Notes: a model not told the origin generated them from the letters alone. A stretch of 32,890 bases of DNA from Phormidium tenue FACHB-886 (GCF_014764505.1 NZ_JACXWX010000057.1:1-32890); one strand, 5' to 3'; shown: positions 8,104-16,093, numbered from the stretch's first letter. A program made the numbers and translations.

Positions 8104-8667
8104 TCAAAGATTCAACTCTTGAACCAATTCAATCAAATTGCTGTTATTGTCTTTAATGAAACAAACGATGAGCCCGAGTTCTTCGTCTGCTACAGGTTCT
8201 AAAGCAAACTCAACATTGCGTTGTTGAAGTTCTCTGGCGATCGCATTAATATCATCTACAGCGAAGGCGATGTGCTTATATCCTTGAGTCAGCAAATCAT
8301 CTGGAACGTTTACCGGGGATTGAAGTGTTCGAGCTGAGTTTTCACGCTCAAACACTTCAATCCGAAATCCGTTGAGTTCTAGAAATGCTTGCCGAGTTGA
8401 GAATTGAGGTAGCTCTCGTCTTAAGGTTGTTGTGAAGCCTAACTTGTCTTGATACCACTGAATAGTTTCATCGAGGTTTGGAACGGAAAGTGCAATGTGA
8501 TGAGGCTGTAAACGAGCTAAAGATGTGGCTGCGCTGGTAGTTTGTGCTTGAGCAGCCATAGTTTCAGCATTGAAACCAATGAATATATGCTGTTGCTGCA
8601 TTCCTAATCCACATACTAAGAACATACTTATCAACACAATGAGGATATTTTTTAAAGAACGTCTCAT
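8104..8667 (-). CDS. Exported VOC (glyoxalase-fold) protein, metal site intact
   Basis: A 187-residue protein: an N-terminal signal sequence (RRSLKNILIVLISMFLVCGLG), a linker, and one VOC module from about residue 55. The four usual metal-ligand positions look filled: His in HHIALSV, Glu in FRIEVFE, His in KHIAFAV and Glu in NLIELVQ. VOC proteins of this size usually dimerise to complete the fold and act as lyases, isomerases or dioxygenases on small molecules. It lies between the crotonase (27 bases downstream) and a second VOC gene (180 bases upstream). The start has AAGGA at good spacing. Export of a VOC enzyme is uncommon. The substrate is unknown. Confidence 0.85.
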   Translation of the reverse strand: MRRSLKNILIVLISMFLVCGLGMQQQHIFIGFNAETMAAQAQTTSAATSLARLQPHHIALSVPNLDETIQWYQDKLGFTTTLRRELPQFSTRQAFLELNGFRIEVFERENSARTLQSPVNVPDDLLTQGYKHIAFAVDDINAIARELQQRNVEFALEPVADEELGLIVCFIKDNNSNLIELVQELNL

Positions 8668-8847
8668 TCTAGAATTCCTTGCTAATGCAGTGAATGCATT
8701 TCTTTGCTGAATGTGCGTGTAGGTATATTCAATGGCTGAAAACTTCTATTCCCTAGATACTGAAAATACTGACTCAACCCCTGTTGTTGGTCGTTCTAAA
8801 CTTGAAGAAGTATCTTGAATAAGCTGAAGACAGCGCAAGGATGCTGA

Positions 8848-9381
8848 TCAGCGAATATCCTTGTAAAGTTCCAAGATATTGCCATCAATATCCTTGAAAT
8901 AGACAATGCGAATGCCGGGTGGATCGTAGGTCGCAGGCGGGCTGATAAATTCAACCCCACGATCGCTCAGAATCTTATAAGCGCGATCGACATCATCCAC
9001 GGCAAACGCTAAATGCCGCCAACCTTGTGAAAGCATATGTTGAGGCGGTACAGCATTCTGTTCTTCAGGTCGCGCCGACCCTTGAACTTGAGCTAGATCT
9101 ACCCGAAAGCCTGGGAGCTCCATCCAGGCAATTTGCACATTGCCATTATCAAGTACAACCCGTTTCGTCTCAGTAAAACCGAGCTTCTCTGAATACCACT
9201 GTGATGCAGCCTCTACATCCGCAACGGATACCGTCATGTGATGGATTGCAAGTGAAAGCTCAGGCGATCGCACCGGATCTTGAGTAGATGGCTGTTGGGA
9301 TTGTTGAGCAACACTATGGATTGCTAAAGAGCCGATGGCTAAAACAGATAGGGTAATGGCTGGAAATAGTTTCTTGAGCAT
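8848..9381 (-). CDS. Exported VOC (glyoxalase-fold) protein
   Basis: A 177-residue VOC protein with a clear Sec signal peptide (KKLFPAITLSVLAIGSLAIHSVA, probable cleavage before QQSQ). The VOC module begins near residue 45. The metal positions read His (HHMTVSV), Asp instead of Glu (FRVDLAQ), His (RHLAFAV) and Glu (NILELYK), so a modified but plausible site. It is a paralogue of the neighbouring exported VOC proteins, with the same order of motifs. The start lies 17 bases after the stop of the beta-propeller gene, so the two are probably co-transcribed and perhaps act on the same compound in the envelope. Confidence 0.87.
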   Translation of the reverse strand: MLKKLFPAITLSVLAIGSLAIHSVAQQSQQPSTQDPVRSPELSLAIHHMTVSVADVEAASQWYSEKLGFTETKRVVLDNGNVQIAWMELPGFRVDLAQVQGSARPEEQNAVPPQHMLSQGWRHLAFAVDDVDRAYKILSDRGVEFISPPATYDPPGIRIVYFKDIDGNILELYKDIR

Positions 9382-9398
9382 TATCAGTTCTCTTGGCT

Positions 9399-10580
9399 TT
9401 AACGAGCAGGTGCTAATGGTTTGAAGCGCAGCAGGTAATAAGGAGGAACACCGCCATCAACAGGCTGAAAGAAAATGCTTTTATGGGCCTGATTGGTTGC
9501 GACATAAACATAGCCATCTGCGGCAGGTTCAAAGCCTTCACTAAAATTCAATAGTTCATCATCTTTGCGAATCAAGCGGTAATCGCCCTCAGCGTTTGTG
9601 ACACCGATCGCGTTGTATTGCAAGTCGGTGTTGTAAATATTTCCTGCCGTATCCACCATCAAGCCATCGCCAATGTTTTTATCGCCATGCCGTTCTACAC
9701 GATTGCCAAGTTCCGCTGCACTCAAGTTAGTGTCGGCTAAATCACGGGTGGAAATCCGATATACGCTCGTGCTACTCATAGGGCTGTAATAAACCCATTC
9801 ATAAGCAGGATCGATCGCAATTCCATTTACGCCCCAACGGGAAGGCATTTGTTCACCTGTTTCCCGATCAACGGTGATCATCAACGGTTGACCTTCGATA
9901 ATCGCATCGATCGGCTCAGCTTGCACGCTGGGATGCCCTGCCAGCAGCCGACGAGACTCCCCTGTATTCAGGTCGATCACGACCAGTGCTGGATCAAATT
10001 GCCAGGGTTCTGAACCACCCGCTGTGTCGGCAATGATCACCTGATTTCTGACTTCATCAATTACAAAGTCCTGCATGGAAGAATTGGGTTCGTATGCAGG
10101 GGATGGAATCTCAATTTCTTTCACCAGAGATTCCGTCGTAGTGTCCCAGCCAATCAGCTTTGGCAGCCTGCTGTTTCCGCCCATATCCAGCATCCACAGC
10201 ACCCCTTGGCTGTCAATTCGTAAGGCATGAGATTCGTACTGTGCGCCAGCGGGATAGTTCCGAAATGTGCCATCTGGTAGCAATTCATGTACACGGTTTG
10301 GATTAGGTGCGCCAAAGTGTTCCGTCCAAATCACTCTGCCATCGGGAGTTTTGACTACTGCTGAAGGGCGAATGGGCAATTCAGCCACCACTTCAAGCTC
10401 AATTTCGTTAGTTACGGGCAGATCTGGTAATGGTACGTTCTGCGGATTAGCCTGACTGATGAGCGGTTGGCTGTTTGTCTCAACAGATCGCTCCGCAAGT
10501 GCCAAAACTGCTCCACCTGTGGTCAAGCCAACTGCAGCGATCGCCAGCAAAACCGACACCTTTAATATTCTAGAATGCAT
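9399..10580 (-). CDS. Exported yellow/major royal jelly-type beta-propeller protein
   Basis: A protein of about 393 residues with a Sec signal (HSRILKVSVLLAIAAVGLTTGG) and a six-bladed beta-propeller of the MRJP/yellow (dopachrome-conversion-enzyme-related) family, close to SMP-30/gluconolactonase. Family-like stretches are LWMLDMGGNSRLPKLIGWD, MQDFVIDEVRNQVIIADT, WGVNGIAIDPAYEWVYYSP and GDGLMVDTAGNIYNTDLQYNAI. A longer frame starts at 10664, but ATG at 10580 has AAGGA upstream and directly begins the signal peptide, so it is chosen. Bacterial members may act as lactonases or tautomerases, or only bind ligands. It sits between two VOC genes, 64 bases after one and 17 before the next. Confidence 0.85.
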   Translation of the reverse strand: MHSRILKVSVLLAIAAVGLTTGGAVLALAERSVETNSQPLISQANPQNVPLPDLPVTNEIELEVVAELPIRPSAVVKTPDGRVIWTEHFGAPNPNRVHELLPDGTFRNYPAGAQYESHALRIDSQGVLWMLDMGGNSRLPKLIGWDTTTESLVKEIEIPSPAYEPNSSMQDFVIDEVRNQVIIADTAGGSEPWQFDPALVVIDLNTGESRRLLAGHPSVQAEPIDAIIEGQPLMITVDRETGEQMPSRWGVNGIAIDPAYEWVYYSPMSSTSVYRISTRDLADTNLSAAELGNRVERHGDKNIGDGLMVDTAGNIYNTDLQYNAIGVTNAEGDYRLIRKDDELLNFSEGFEPAADGYVYVATNQAHKSIFFQPVDGGVPPYYLLRFKPLAPAR

Positions 10581-10644
10581 GATTAAAATTTCCTTAGGTG
10601 ATTGACTGAAAGCATGACCTAAAAACCGATCGTCTGAAGCGCGT

Positions 10645-11202
10645 TTATCTCTCCCAAATGGCAATTAAGTTACCGTTGTTGTCTCGAAAATTGGTTACAG
10701 ACGTTTCAACTTCAGGAATATAGCGACTTTCCCAAATTAGTTGAACACCTTTCGATTTCAATTCTGCATCTGTCGCCTGCAAATCATTCACCCAAAAGAC
10801 AAGATTCCGTAAACCCTGCACCCTTAAATGGTCAGGTGGGTCTTGCGGGATGCCTTCAAGATTTTGGCTACCAGCGATGTAAATCAAATCAATAAAGAAG
10901 CCATTCTTCTCAATCAGAGCAATTTCAATCCCAGTGGACACTTGGCGTCTATTCTGGAGTTGAAATCCCAACTTGTCTTCGTACCACTCGATCGATTCAT
11001 CCAGGTTAGCGACCGAAATAGCAACGTTGTAAATTTGTAGCGTCTCTAATCCTTGCTCTGAGTTAGCTTCTAGAGATTGACTAACCCTCACAGATGGGCT
11101 TGCTGGTAACTCACTGAATGGTGCTGCCTCGAATTGAGTCTCTGAGGTCGAAGCCAGAAGCAAACTAGATGCTAGAGATAGGGGGACAAGCAACGCTTTC
11201 AT
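10645..11202 (-). CDS. Exported VOC-fold protein lacking metal ligands
   Basis: A 185-residue protein from ATG at 11202, which has GGAAAGG upstream; the open frame reaching 11439 overlaps the AraC gene and is not the real start. A short hydrophobic N-terminus (KALLVPLSLASSLLLAS) suggests export. The VOC module starts near residue 68 (IYNVAISVANLDESIEWYEDKLGF). Three of four metal-ligand positions are changed: His to Asn (YNVAISV), His to Asn (RNLVFWV) and Glu to Ala (NLIAIWE), and the second is Asp (FIDLIYI). It is therefore likely a non-metal VOC protein, a binding protein or pseudoenzyme. It is the first gene after the AraC regulator on the same strand (43-base gap). Confidence 0.85.
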   Translation of the reverse strand: MKALLVPLSLASSLLLASTSETQFEAAPFSELPASPSVRVSQSLEANSEQGLETLQIYNVAISVANLDESIEWYEDKLGFQLQNRRQVSTGIEIALIEKNGFFIDLIYIAGSQNLEGIPQDPPDHLRVQGLRNLVFWVNDLQATDAELKSKGVQLIWESRYIPEVETSVTNFRDNNGNLIAIWER

Positions 11203-11245
11203 GAGTACCTTTCCTTCAGTTGGTCTACACTCACTGTAGGAGAGC

Positions 11246-12190
11246 TCAGGCAATACAATCTTGCACGCTTTTGCTAATCCAGAGGACGTTTTTGCTGTTC
11301 TGCTGCACGACCTTTGGAGAAACCCCAATGATGCGCTTAAAGTGACGGCTGAGATGACTCTGGTCGTAGAAGCCAACCTGAGAAGCAACCTCAGCAATCG
11401 CCATATCCCCAATTTGCAGCAGCTCCTTCGCTCGTTCAACTCGGCAGCGAATCTGATATTGATGTGGCGCTAAACCCGTTGACTGCTTGAACAAACGCGC
11501 AAAATGATACGAACTCAAATTGACCTCAGCCGCAATTTCATCAAGGCTCAAGTCTTGAGCGAGATGGTCTTGAATGTAAGCGATCGCCCGCTGCAACCGC
11601 AGCTTAGATAGCCCACCTGCCCGTTGCTGCACAGATTTCTCAATACTGCTGTAGGCTCTCACTAGATGAACTGCTAACGCATTGGACAACGACTCAGCAT
11701 AGAGACGATTTCCCAATTTGTCAGACTCCAACTCGCTTAGGAGTAAGTGACCCAAATGCTGAATCTGCAGATCTGCCGCTGCAAACCGACTGACGATCTC
11801 AACCTGCGCTGCATTAGCCTCAATTACTTCTGCCGCAACCTTGACAATGAACGCGGGCTCAAAGCATAAATGCAAAACATTAACTTCACGATCCCAAACC
11901 CACTCAGTTGCATGATCGGCAGGAGTCAAAATTATATCTCCCTTTGCGATCTCCCCTTCGTAAAGCTGTCCATTAAGGTGTTGCATCAAGCGATAAGGAA
12001 AGCCGCAGTTTAAAGTGATCAGGTGGTGTGAAAGCGGCGGGGAAACTAACTCATTAGCGGGATGGTGATGATATTCAACCGTAATGCCATTCCAGCCTTT
12101 TGACTGACTCGAAAACACTGGTGGGTCAGGCAGCTCATCGAGGAGGCTGATCGATTTGCAGGATTCATCTTCAGATTTGCTCTGAGGCAT
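11246..12190 (-). CDS. AraC family transcriptional regulator
   Basis: A 314-residue regulator from ATG at 12190 (GGAAG five bases before it; a longer frame to 12226 is less likely). The N-terminal half (about 25-170) looks like a cupin-type ligand-sensing domain. The C-terminal about 100 residues carry two helix-turn-helix motifs of the AraC/XylS type: LSLDEIAAEVNLSSYHFARLFKQSTG and IAEVASQVGFYDQSHLSRHFKRIIGVSP. It heads the leftward gene run (VOC, propeller, VOC, VOC, crotonase) and faces the rightward SDR/SnoaL/AKR run across about 400 bases, so I infer that it controls one or both arms in response to the pathway substrate. Its own promoter should lie at 12190-12300. Confidence 0.93.
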   Translation of the reverse strand: MPQSKSEDESCKSISLLDELPDPPVFSSQSKGWNGITVEYHHHPANELVSPPLSHHLITLNCGFPYRLMQHLNGQLYEGEIAKGDIILTPADHATEWVWDREVNVLHLCFEPAFIVKVAAEVIEANAAQVEIVSRFAAADLQIQHLGHLLLSELESDKLGNRLYAESLSNALAVHLVRAYSSIEKSVQQRAGGLSKLRLQRAIAYIQDHLAQDLSLDEIAAEVNLSSYHFARLFKQSTGLAPHQYQIRCRVERAKELLQIGDMAIAEVASQVGFYDQSHLSRHFKRIIGVSPKVVQQNSKNVLWISKSVQDCIA

Positions 12191-12422
12191 TACACTTCCA
12201 GACGCTATAGAGCAAGTATATAGCAAGGATTGGAACAGAACCTTAGTGTGAATTAAATCCGGTTTATGTCATAGCAATATTTACTCATTCTTGTCGGGAA
12301 TGCGAATTACATCGCGGATTGCGATCGCTAGAATGGCTAGCTGCCCAACAACCACAGTGCTTTCACTCCCCCAAGCCGCCTAATTTAGGGTCTACATCAA
12401 CTGCCTATATAGAACAAAATTT

Positions 12423-12506
12423 ATGACAGCACTTAACGGAAAAGTAGCAGTCGTTACAGCTGTATATTACGGCATTAGTATAGCGATCGTTCAACGACTA
12501 ATACAG
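12423..12506 (+). pseudogene. Truncated N-terminus of a short-chain dehydrogenase
   Basis: A frame starting at ATG 12423 begins MTALNGKVAVVTAVYYGIS, then IAIVQRL, which matches the start of SDR proteins (GKVAVVTGASxGIGxAIxxRL) with the TGxxxGIG motif damaged to TAVYYGIS. After about 25-28 residues the likeness ends and the frame runs on as unrelated sequence to 12620, overlapping the intact SDR gene. It is a decayed leftover of a second SDR gene, one remaining sign that genes in this island have been lost or rearranged. Confidence 0.6.
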
Positions 12507-12589
12507 CAATATTTTCCTAGACTAGAGCGCCGCAATTCTGCTAGATTCATGTTCATTTGCCAACTTATTTTGAATGCAATTAATGAACT

Positions 12590-13483
12590 ATGTCGGATAT
12601 TAGTCGCCGCAAAATATTAGCCACTGGAGCGATCGGAGCCGCTGGATTTGCTGCTGCGATCGCCGCTAAACCTGCCCAAGCTAATACTCAAAATCCACCT
12701 GCCCCTCAGACCACAGCCAATGCCAACGGACGCTTCGCCAACAAAGTCGTACTTATTACTGGAGCTACATCTGGAATTGGAGAAGGCACTGCGCGAGCCT
12801 TTGCAATGGAAGGGGCGATCGTTCATTTTTGTGGACGACGGGAATCCTTGGGAGAACAGGTAGCTCAAAGCATTCGAGATGCAGGCGGCAAAGCGACCTA
12901 TCAACGGGCAGACGTGCGGATTGATGAGGATGTGAAAGCATTGACCGATACAGCTGCGGAGCAATATGGACGGATTGACATTGCCTTTAATAATGCAGGT
13001 GTGTTTCTCGATCCAGCACCGCTGCATGAGCTGTCGATCGAAACTTACCAAGATCTGATGCTCACCAACGCAATGGGCGTATTTCTAGCAATGAAATATG
13101 AGATTCCCCAGATGCGACAACAGGGCGGGGGGGTGATCGTCAATATGGCTTCTGTCTCTGGGCACGTTGGTTTTGCCAATTTCAGTCCCTACAACGCTAG
13201 TAAACACGCTGTCATTGGCTTGACTAAAGCGGCAGCCCTGGAGAATGCCGATCACAATATTCGCATCAATTCGATATCGCCTCTTGCAGTTGATACACCT
13301 ATGCTGCGGCAATCCTTTCAGGATCAGGGGGTGACCTATGAACAGATAACACCAACGATGGTAACAAAGCGGATTATGACCGCTGAAGAAATGGCAAGAG
13401 CGGTGATGTTTCTCTCTTCAGACGATGCGACGTCTGTCACAGGCATGGATCTAGATGTGACTGGAGGTCACTTATCCCGTTAG
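12590..13483 (+). CDS. SDR family oxidoreductase with Tat signal
   Basis: A 297-residue short-chain dehydrogenase with an N-terminal twin-arginine signal (DISRRKILATG, hydrophobic Ala/Gly run, likely cleavage after AQA at about residue 31). The SDR core follows: dinucleotide motif TGATSGIG (58-65), RR after beta-2 (CGRRESL, favouring NADP(H)), NNAG (134-137), Ser in MASVSG (about 188), catalytic Y201 and K205 in SPYNASK, and C-terminal VTGMDLDVTGG. Length without signal is normal for classical SDRs. A nicotinamide-dependent enzyme carrying a Tat signal implies cofactor loading before export or tight cofactor retention. It opens the rightward arm opposite the AraC gene. The ribosome-binding site before 12590 is weak. 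Confidence 0.9.
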   Translation: MSDISRRKILATGAIGAAGFAAAIAAKPAQANTQNPPAPQTTANANGRFANKVVLITGATSGIGEGTARAFAMEGAIVHFCGRRESLGEQVAQSIRDAGGKATYQRADVRIDEDVKALTDTAAEQYGRIDIAFNNAGVFLDPAPLHELSIETYQDLMLTNAMGVFLAMKYEIPQMRQQGGGVIVNMASVSGHVGFANFSPYNASKHAVIGLTKAAALENADHNIRINSISPLAVDTPMLRQSFQDQGVTYEQITPTMVTKRIMTAEEMARAVMFLSSDDATSVTGMDLDVTGGHLSR

Positions 13484-13488
13484 CCTCG

Positions 13489-13566
13489 ATGCCCATCTCA
13501 ATGTCCAGATTCTCAATGCCCAGATTCTCGATACCCAGATTCTCGATGCCCAGATTCTCAATGCCT
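13489..13566. repeat. 15-bp tandem repeat array, about five units
   Basis: Directly after the SDR stop, units of the form ATGCCCAGATTCTCR follow each other at 15-base steps: a partial unit at 13489-13500, then 13501, 13516, 13531 and 13546, and a degenerate unit from 13561. Units differ by one or two bases (ATGTCC, ATACCC). There are no spacers, so it is not CRISPR. The 27-base gap to the next gene and the multiple-of-three period suggest replication slippage, and the array may alter transcript coupling between the two genes. Confidence 0.9.
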
Positions 13567-13592
13567 AGCTTTGCTCACAAACTCAAGATGTT

Positions 13593-14216
13593 ATGAGCCA
13601 CAAAAAACAGTATCTCAGCTTATCTCGCCGGGTTTTCACAGGTGGAATTGCTGGTTTCGCAGCGATCGCCACCGCCTATTTAGGTCGTGCTTCCGCTCAG
13701 TCTACTCCGCCCACCGCTGCAGCCACAGTGAACGACTCCAGATGGCAATATTTTCTTGATCGCGCTGAGATTATTGATGCAGTGAATGCAGTTGGGTTCT
13801 TCGCCGATCGCCAAGATTGGGCTGTCGTGCGTCGGCAGTTTGCAGAGGAGGTAGATATGGACTACACCTCATTGGCAGGAGGCGAACCGGTACGAGTAAA
13901 GGCAGACGACTTAATTCGGGGTTGGGAACAAGGGCTGTCTGCCTTACCTGCCACTCAGCACATGATTACAAATCACCAGGTCACTGTTGAAGGAGACGAG
14001 GCTCAATGTCTATCTTCGTTTCGGGCATGGCACTATTCACCCAACGATGAGGGTAGTCCGCTGTGGCATCTATATGGTTATTACACCCATCGATTTCAGC
14101 GTACTGCAGAAGGCTGGAAGATTATCAGCATGACGCTCACTAAAACAGCAGCAGAGGGCAACTTCGCCTTGTCGGGTTTAGCGTCTAGAGCCGGGGTCAC
14201 TCACACAGAGCAATAA
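13593..14216 (+). CDS. SnoaL/NTF2-like protein with Tat signal
   Basis: A 207-residue protein with a twin-arginine signal (LSRRVFTGG, hydrophobic stretch, probable cleavage after ASA) and a SnoaL-like (NTF2-fold) domain from about residue 50: RAEIIDAVNAVGFFADRQDW, HMITNHQVTVEGDEAQCLSSFRAWH, YGYYTHRFQRTAEGWKI. This fold serves polyketide cyclases, dehydratases and limonene-epoxide hydrolase-like enzymes. Catalytic residues cannot be fixed by eye, though the Asp/Tyr/His pattern near the N-terminus of the domain resembles SnoaL_4 members. It follows the Tat-SDR and precedes a second SnoaL-like gene 3 bases on, indicating co-translation. Confidence 0.85.
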   Translation: MSHKKQYLSLSRRVFTGGIAGFAAIATAYLGRASAQSTPPTAAATVNDSRWQYFLDRAEIIDAVNAVGFFADRQDWAVVRRQFAEEVDMDYTSLAGGEPVRVKADDLIRGWEQGLSALPATQHMITNHQVTVEGDEAQCLSSFRAWHYSPNDEGSPLWHLYGYYTHRFQRTAEGWKIISMTLTKTAAEGNFALSGLASRAGVTHTEQ

Positions 14217-14219
14217 ACT

Positions 14220-14759
14220 ATGACTCACCCACAAACTCGAAAAGATTTTCTGAAATTTGGAGCGATCTCTGGACTCTCGTTTCTTCTAGGAAGCCAGAGC
14301 CATTCTGAAAAGGCGATCGCCCAAACTGCTTCAACCGATCATCCAAATGTCGATTTAATTAGACGCTACTATGGAGCTTATGGATCAGGTCAATATGAGG
14401 TAATGCGAAACGAGTTTTTTGCACCAAATATTACCTGGACAATTCCCGGACATCATCCCCTTTCGGGCACCAAACAAGGAGTTGATGAGGTAATTGCTTT
14501 CCTGCAGCAGCTGGGCAAAGCTCAATTTCGGGCTGAAGTCTTGTTTTTTGGAGGCAACGATGATTACGTTGTGGATGTGCATCGCGGCTGGAGTAATTTA
14601 GAGCAAGGACAAAACATCGACCAGCTTTGGGCGCTATTATTTCGTATCGAGAACGATCGAATTGTTGAAGCAATCAACTTTCCGGGCGATCAACATGCGG
14701 CTGATACCTTTTTCTGGAGCGTGTATCCCCTAAAACCATTACCCGATCGCCTTGCTTAA
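14220..14759 (+). CDS. SnoaL-like protein with Tat-like signal
   Basis: A 179-residue protein whose stop-to-start distance from the preceding SnoaL gene is 3 bases. The N-terminus QTRKDFLKFGAISGLSFLLG has the FLK part of a Tat signal but RK in place of RR; cleavage after AIA is likely near residue 34. The SnoaL domain follows: VDLIRRYYGAYGSGQYEVMRNEFFAPNITWTIPGHHPLSGT, then DVHRGWSNLEQGQNIDQLWALLFRIENDRIVEAINFPGDQ. This is the ketosteroid-isomerase/SnoaL type seen in many small cyclases, isomerases and hydrolases. It is probably exported like its neighbours and acts in the same pathway; the reaction is unknown. Confidence 0.83.
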   Translation: MTHPQTRKDFLKFGAISGLSFLLGSQSHSEKAIAQTASTDHPNVDLIRRYYGAYGSGQYEVMRNEFFAPNITWTIPGHHPLSGTKQGVDEVIAFLQQLGKAQFRAEVLFFGGNDDYVVDVHRGWSNLEQGQNIDQLWALLFRIENDRIVEAINFPGDQHAADTFFWSVYPLKPLPDRLA

Positions 14760-14775
14760 CTCAACGTGCAACGCG

Positions 14776-14943
14776 TTCTATGGCATCTTCCAATTTTCAT
14801 TCATAACGGCTGACTTAGCTGCTGTCCGTCAAGGATTTATTCAACGGGGTATTCCGGTTGTCTAGGAGATTCAGAACGATGAGCTCGGCTTAAAGTTTCT
14901 CTTTATCCGAGACTTGAACGGCAATCTCATTCAATATGTTTAA
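14776..14943 (+). pseudogene. C-terminal remnant of a VOC-family gene
   Basis: A frame ending at the TAA at 14941-14943 reads TADLAAVRQGFIQRGIPVV, a TAG stop, then EIQNDELGLKFLFIRDLNGN and LIQYV. This is the second half of a VOC protein (compare NLIELVQ and NLIAIWE in the exported VOC genes of the same island). The in-frame TAG and the missing first half show that it is broken. It sits between SnoaL and the aldo/keto reductase, so the rightward arm once carried its own VOC gene. Confidence 0.75.
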
Positions 14944-14980
14944 CCCTTGGTAGTCTAAAGAATTTTAAGGAGTAACATTT

Positions 14981-16093
14981 ATGTCTCTCGATCGTTACTA
15001 CACTCTCGGACGTTCAGGTTTGCGGGTCAGCCGTCTTGCCCTCGGTACGATGACTTTTGGTACAGAATGGGGCTGGGGTGCAGATGAGGATACAGCCCGT
15101 CAGCTCTTCAACACATACATTGACGGGGGCGGAAATTTCGTCGATACCGCAGACTTGTACACCAACGGCACCAGCGAAGCGTGGATCAGCAAGTTCGTCG
15201 CAGAACGGGAACTGCGCGATCGCCTGGTGATCACCACCAAGTTTAGCTACAACGCTGAACCCGGCAACCCCAACGCCGGAGGCAACGGACGCAAAAACAT
15301 CTTACGGGCAGTCGAGGGCTCCCTCAAACGATTGGGCACAGATTACATCGATCTCTATATCCTCCACACCTGGGACAAGATTACGCCTGCTGAAGAGGTG
15401 ATGCGGACGCTGGATGATTTAGTTCGTTCGGGTAAAGTGCGTCATGTCGGGTTGAGTGATACCCCCTCCTGGTACGCGGCACGGGCACAAACACTAGCAG
15501 AGTGGCGTGGTTACGAACCGATTAGCACCTTGCAGCTTGAGTATTCGTTGGTAGAACGCAACATTGAGCGTGAGTTTGTACCACTAGGGTTGGAGTTGGG
15601 CATGGGTGTTATGGTGTGGAGCCCGTTGGCGAGTGGTTTGTTGAGCGGCAAATACAAGCCCAGTGAGGGTGGTTTCAGCGGTGGAGGTCGGCTGGATACG
15701 ATGCGAGGTAGCAATAACCCAGGGTTCCAAAAAATTTCAGAGCGAAACTGGAAAATTATTGCAGAACTAGAAAATGTTGCTAACGAACTTGGTCACAGCA
15801 TGGCGCAGGTAGCGGTAAATTGGACAGCGAATCAACCTGGCATCGGCTCTGTGATCGTAGGAGCTACCAAGCTATCCCAACTGGAGGACAACCTGAAAGC
15901 ATTGGATTTTGAGATTCCGGGTGAGCTGAGCGATCGCCTACAGGCAGCCAGCAGTCCTGAGCCGCAATTCCCCTATACCTTCTTCGGTCCTGAAATTCAG
16001 GGCATGATTCATGGAGGCAAACCAGTCGGCTCCAAACCAGAAGGATATTATCCTCATGTTCTGATTGAATCAGCGGGTGCGGGTGTCGCTTAA
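14981..16093 (+). CDS. Aldo/keto reductase
   Basis: A 370-residue cytosolic aldo/keto reductase with a TIM-barrel fold. The catalytic tetrad is visible: Asp and Tyr in FVDTADLY, Lys in VITTKFSYN and His in YILHTWD. NADPH-binding features near the C-terminus are VIVGATKLSQLEDNLKAL. The extended C-terminal tail after 330 is slightly longer than usual (310-330). AAGGAG stands 9-10 bases before the start. It lacks any export signal, unlike the preceding genes of the rightward arm. It is the last gene of that arm, ending before the hairpin at 16114-16155. Likely role: reduction of an aldehyde or ketone intermediate. Confidence 0.93.
   Translation: MSLDRYYTLGRSGLRVSRLALGTMTFGTEWGWGADEDTARQLFNTYIDGGGNFVDTADLYTNGTSEAWISKFVAERELRDRLVITTKFSYNAEPGNPNAGGNGRKNILRAVEGSLKRLGTDYIDLYILHTWDKITPAEEVMRTLDDLVRSGKVRHVGLSDTPSWYAARAQTLAEWRGYEPISTLQLEYSLVERNIEREFVPLGLELGMGVMVWSPLASGLLSGKYKPSEGGFSGGGRLDTMRGSNNPGFQKISERNWKIIAELENVANELGHSMAQVAVNWTANQPGIGSVIVGATKLSQLEDNLKALDFEIPGELSDRLQAASSPEPQFPYTFFGPEIQGMIHGGKPVGSKPEGYYPHVLIESAGAGVA

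Noticed and set aside
10645-11439. Long form of the third VOC protein (264 residues)
   Set aside because: The extra N-terminus overlaps the AraC gene and is not protein-like; ATG at 11202 has a ribosome-binding site and begins a hydrophobic signal.
13489-13566. CRISPR-like repeat array
   Set aside because: Units are 15 bases and contiguous with no spacers, and no cas genes are present; it is a simple tandem repeat.
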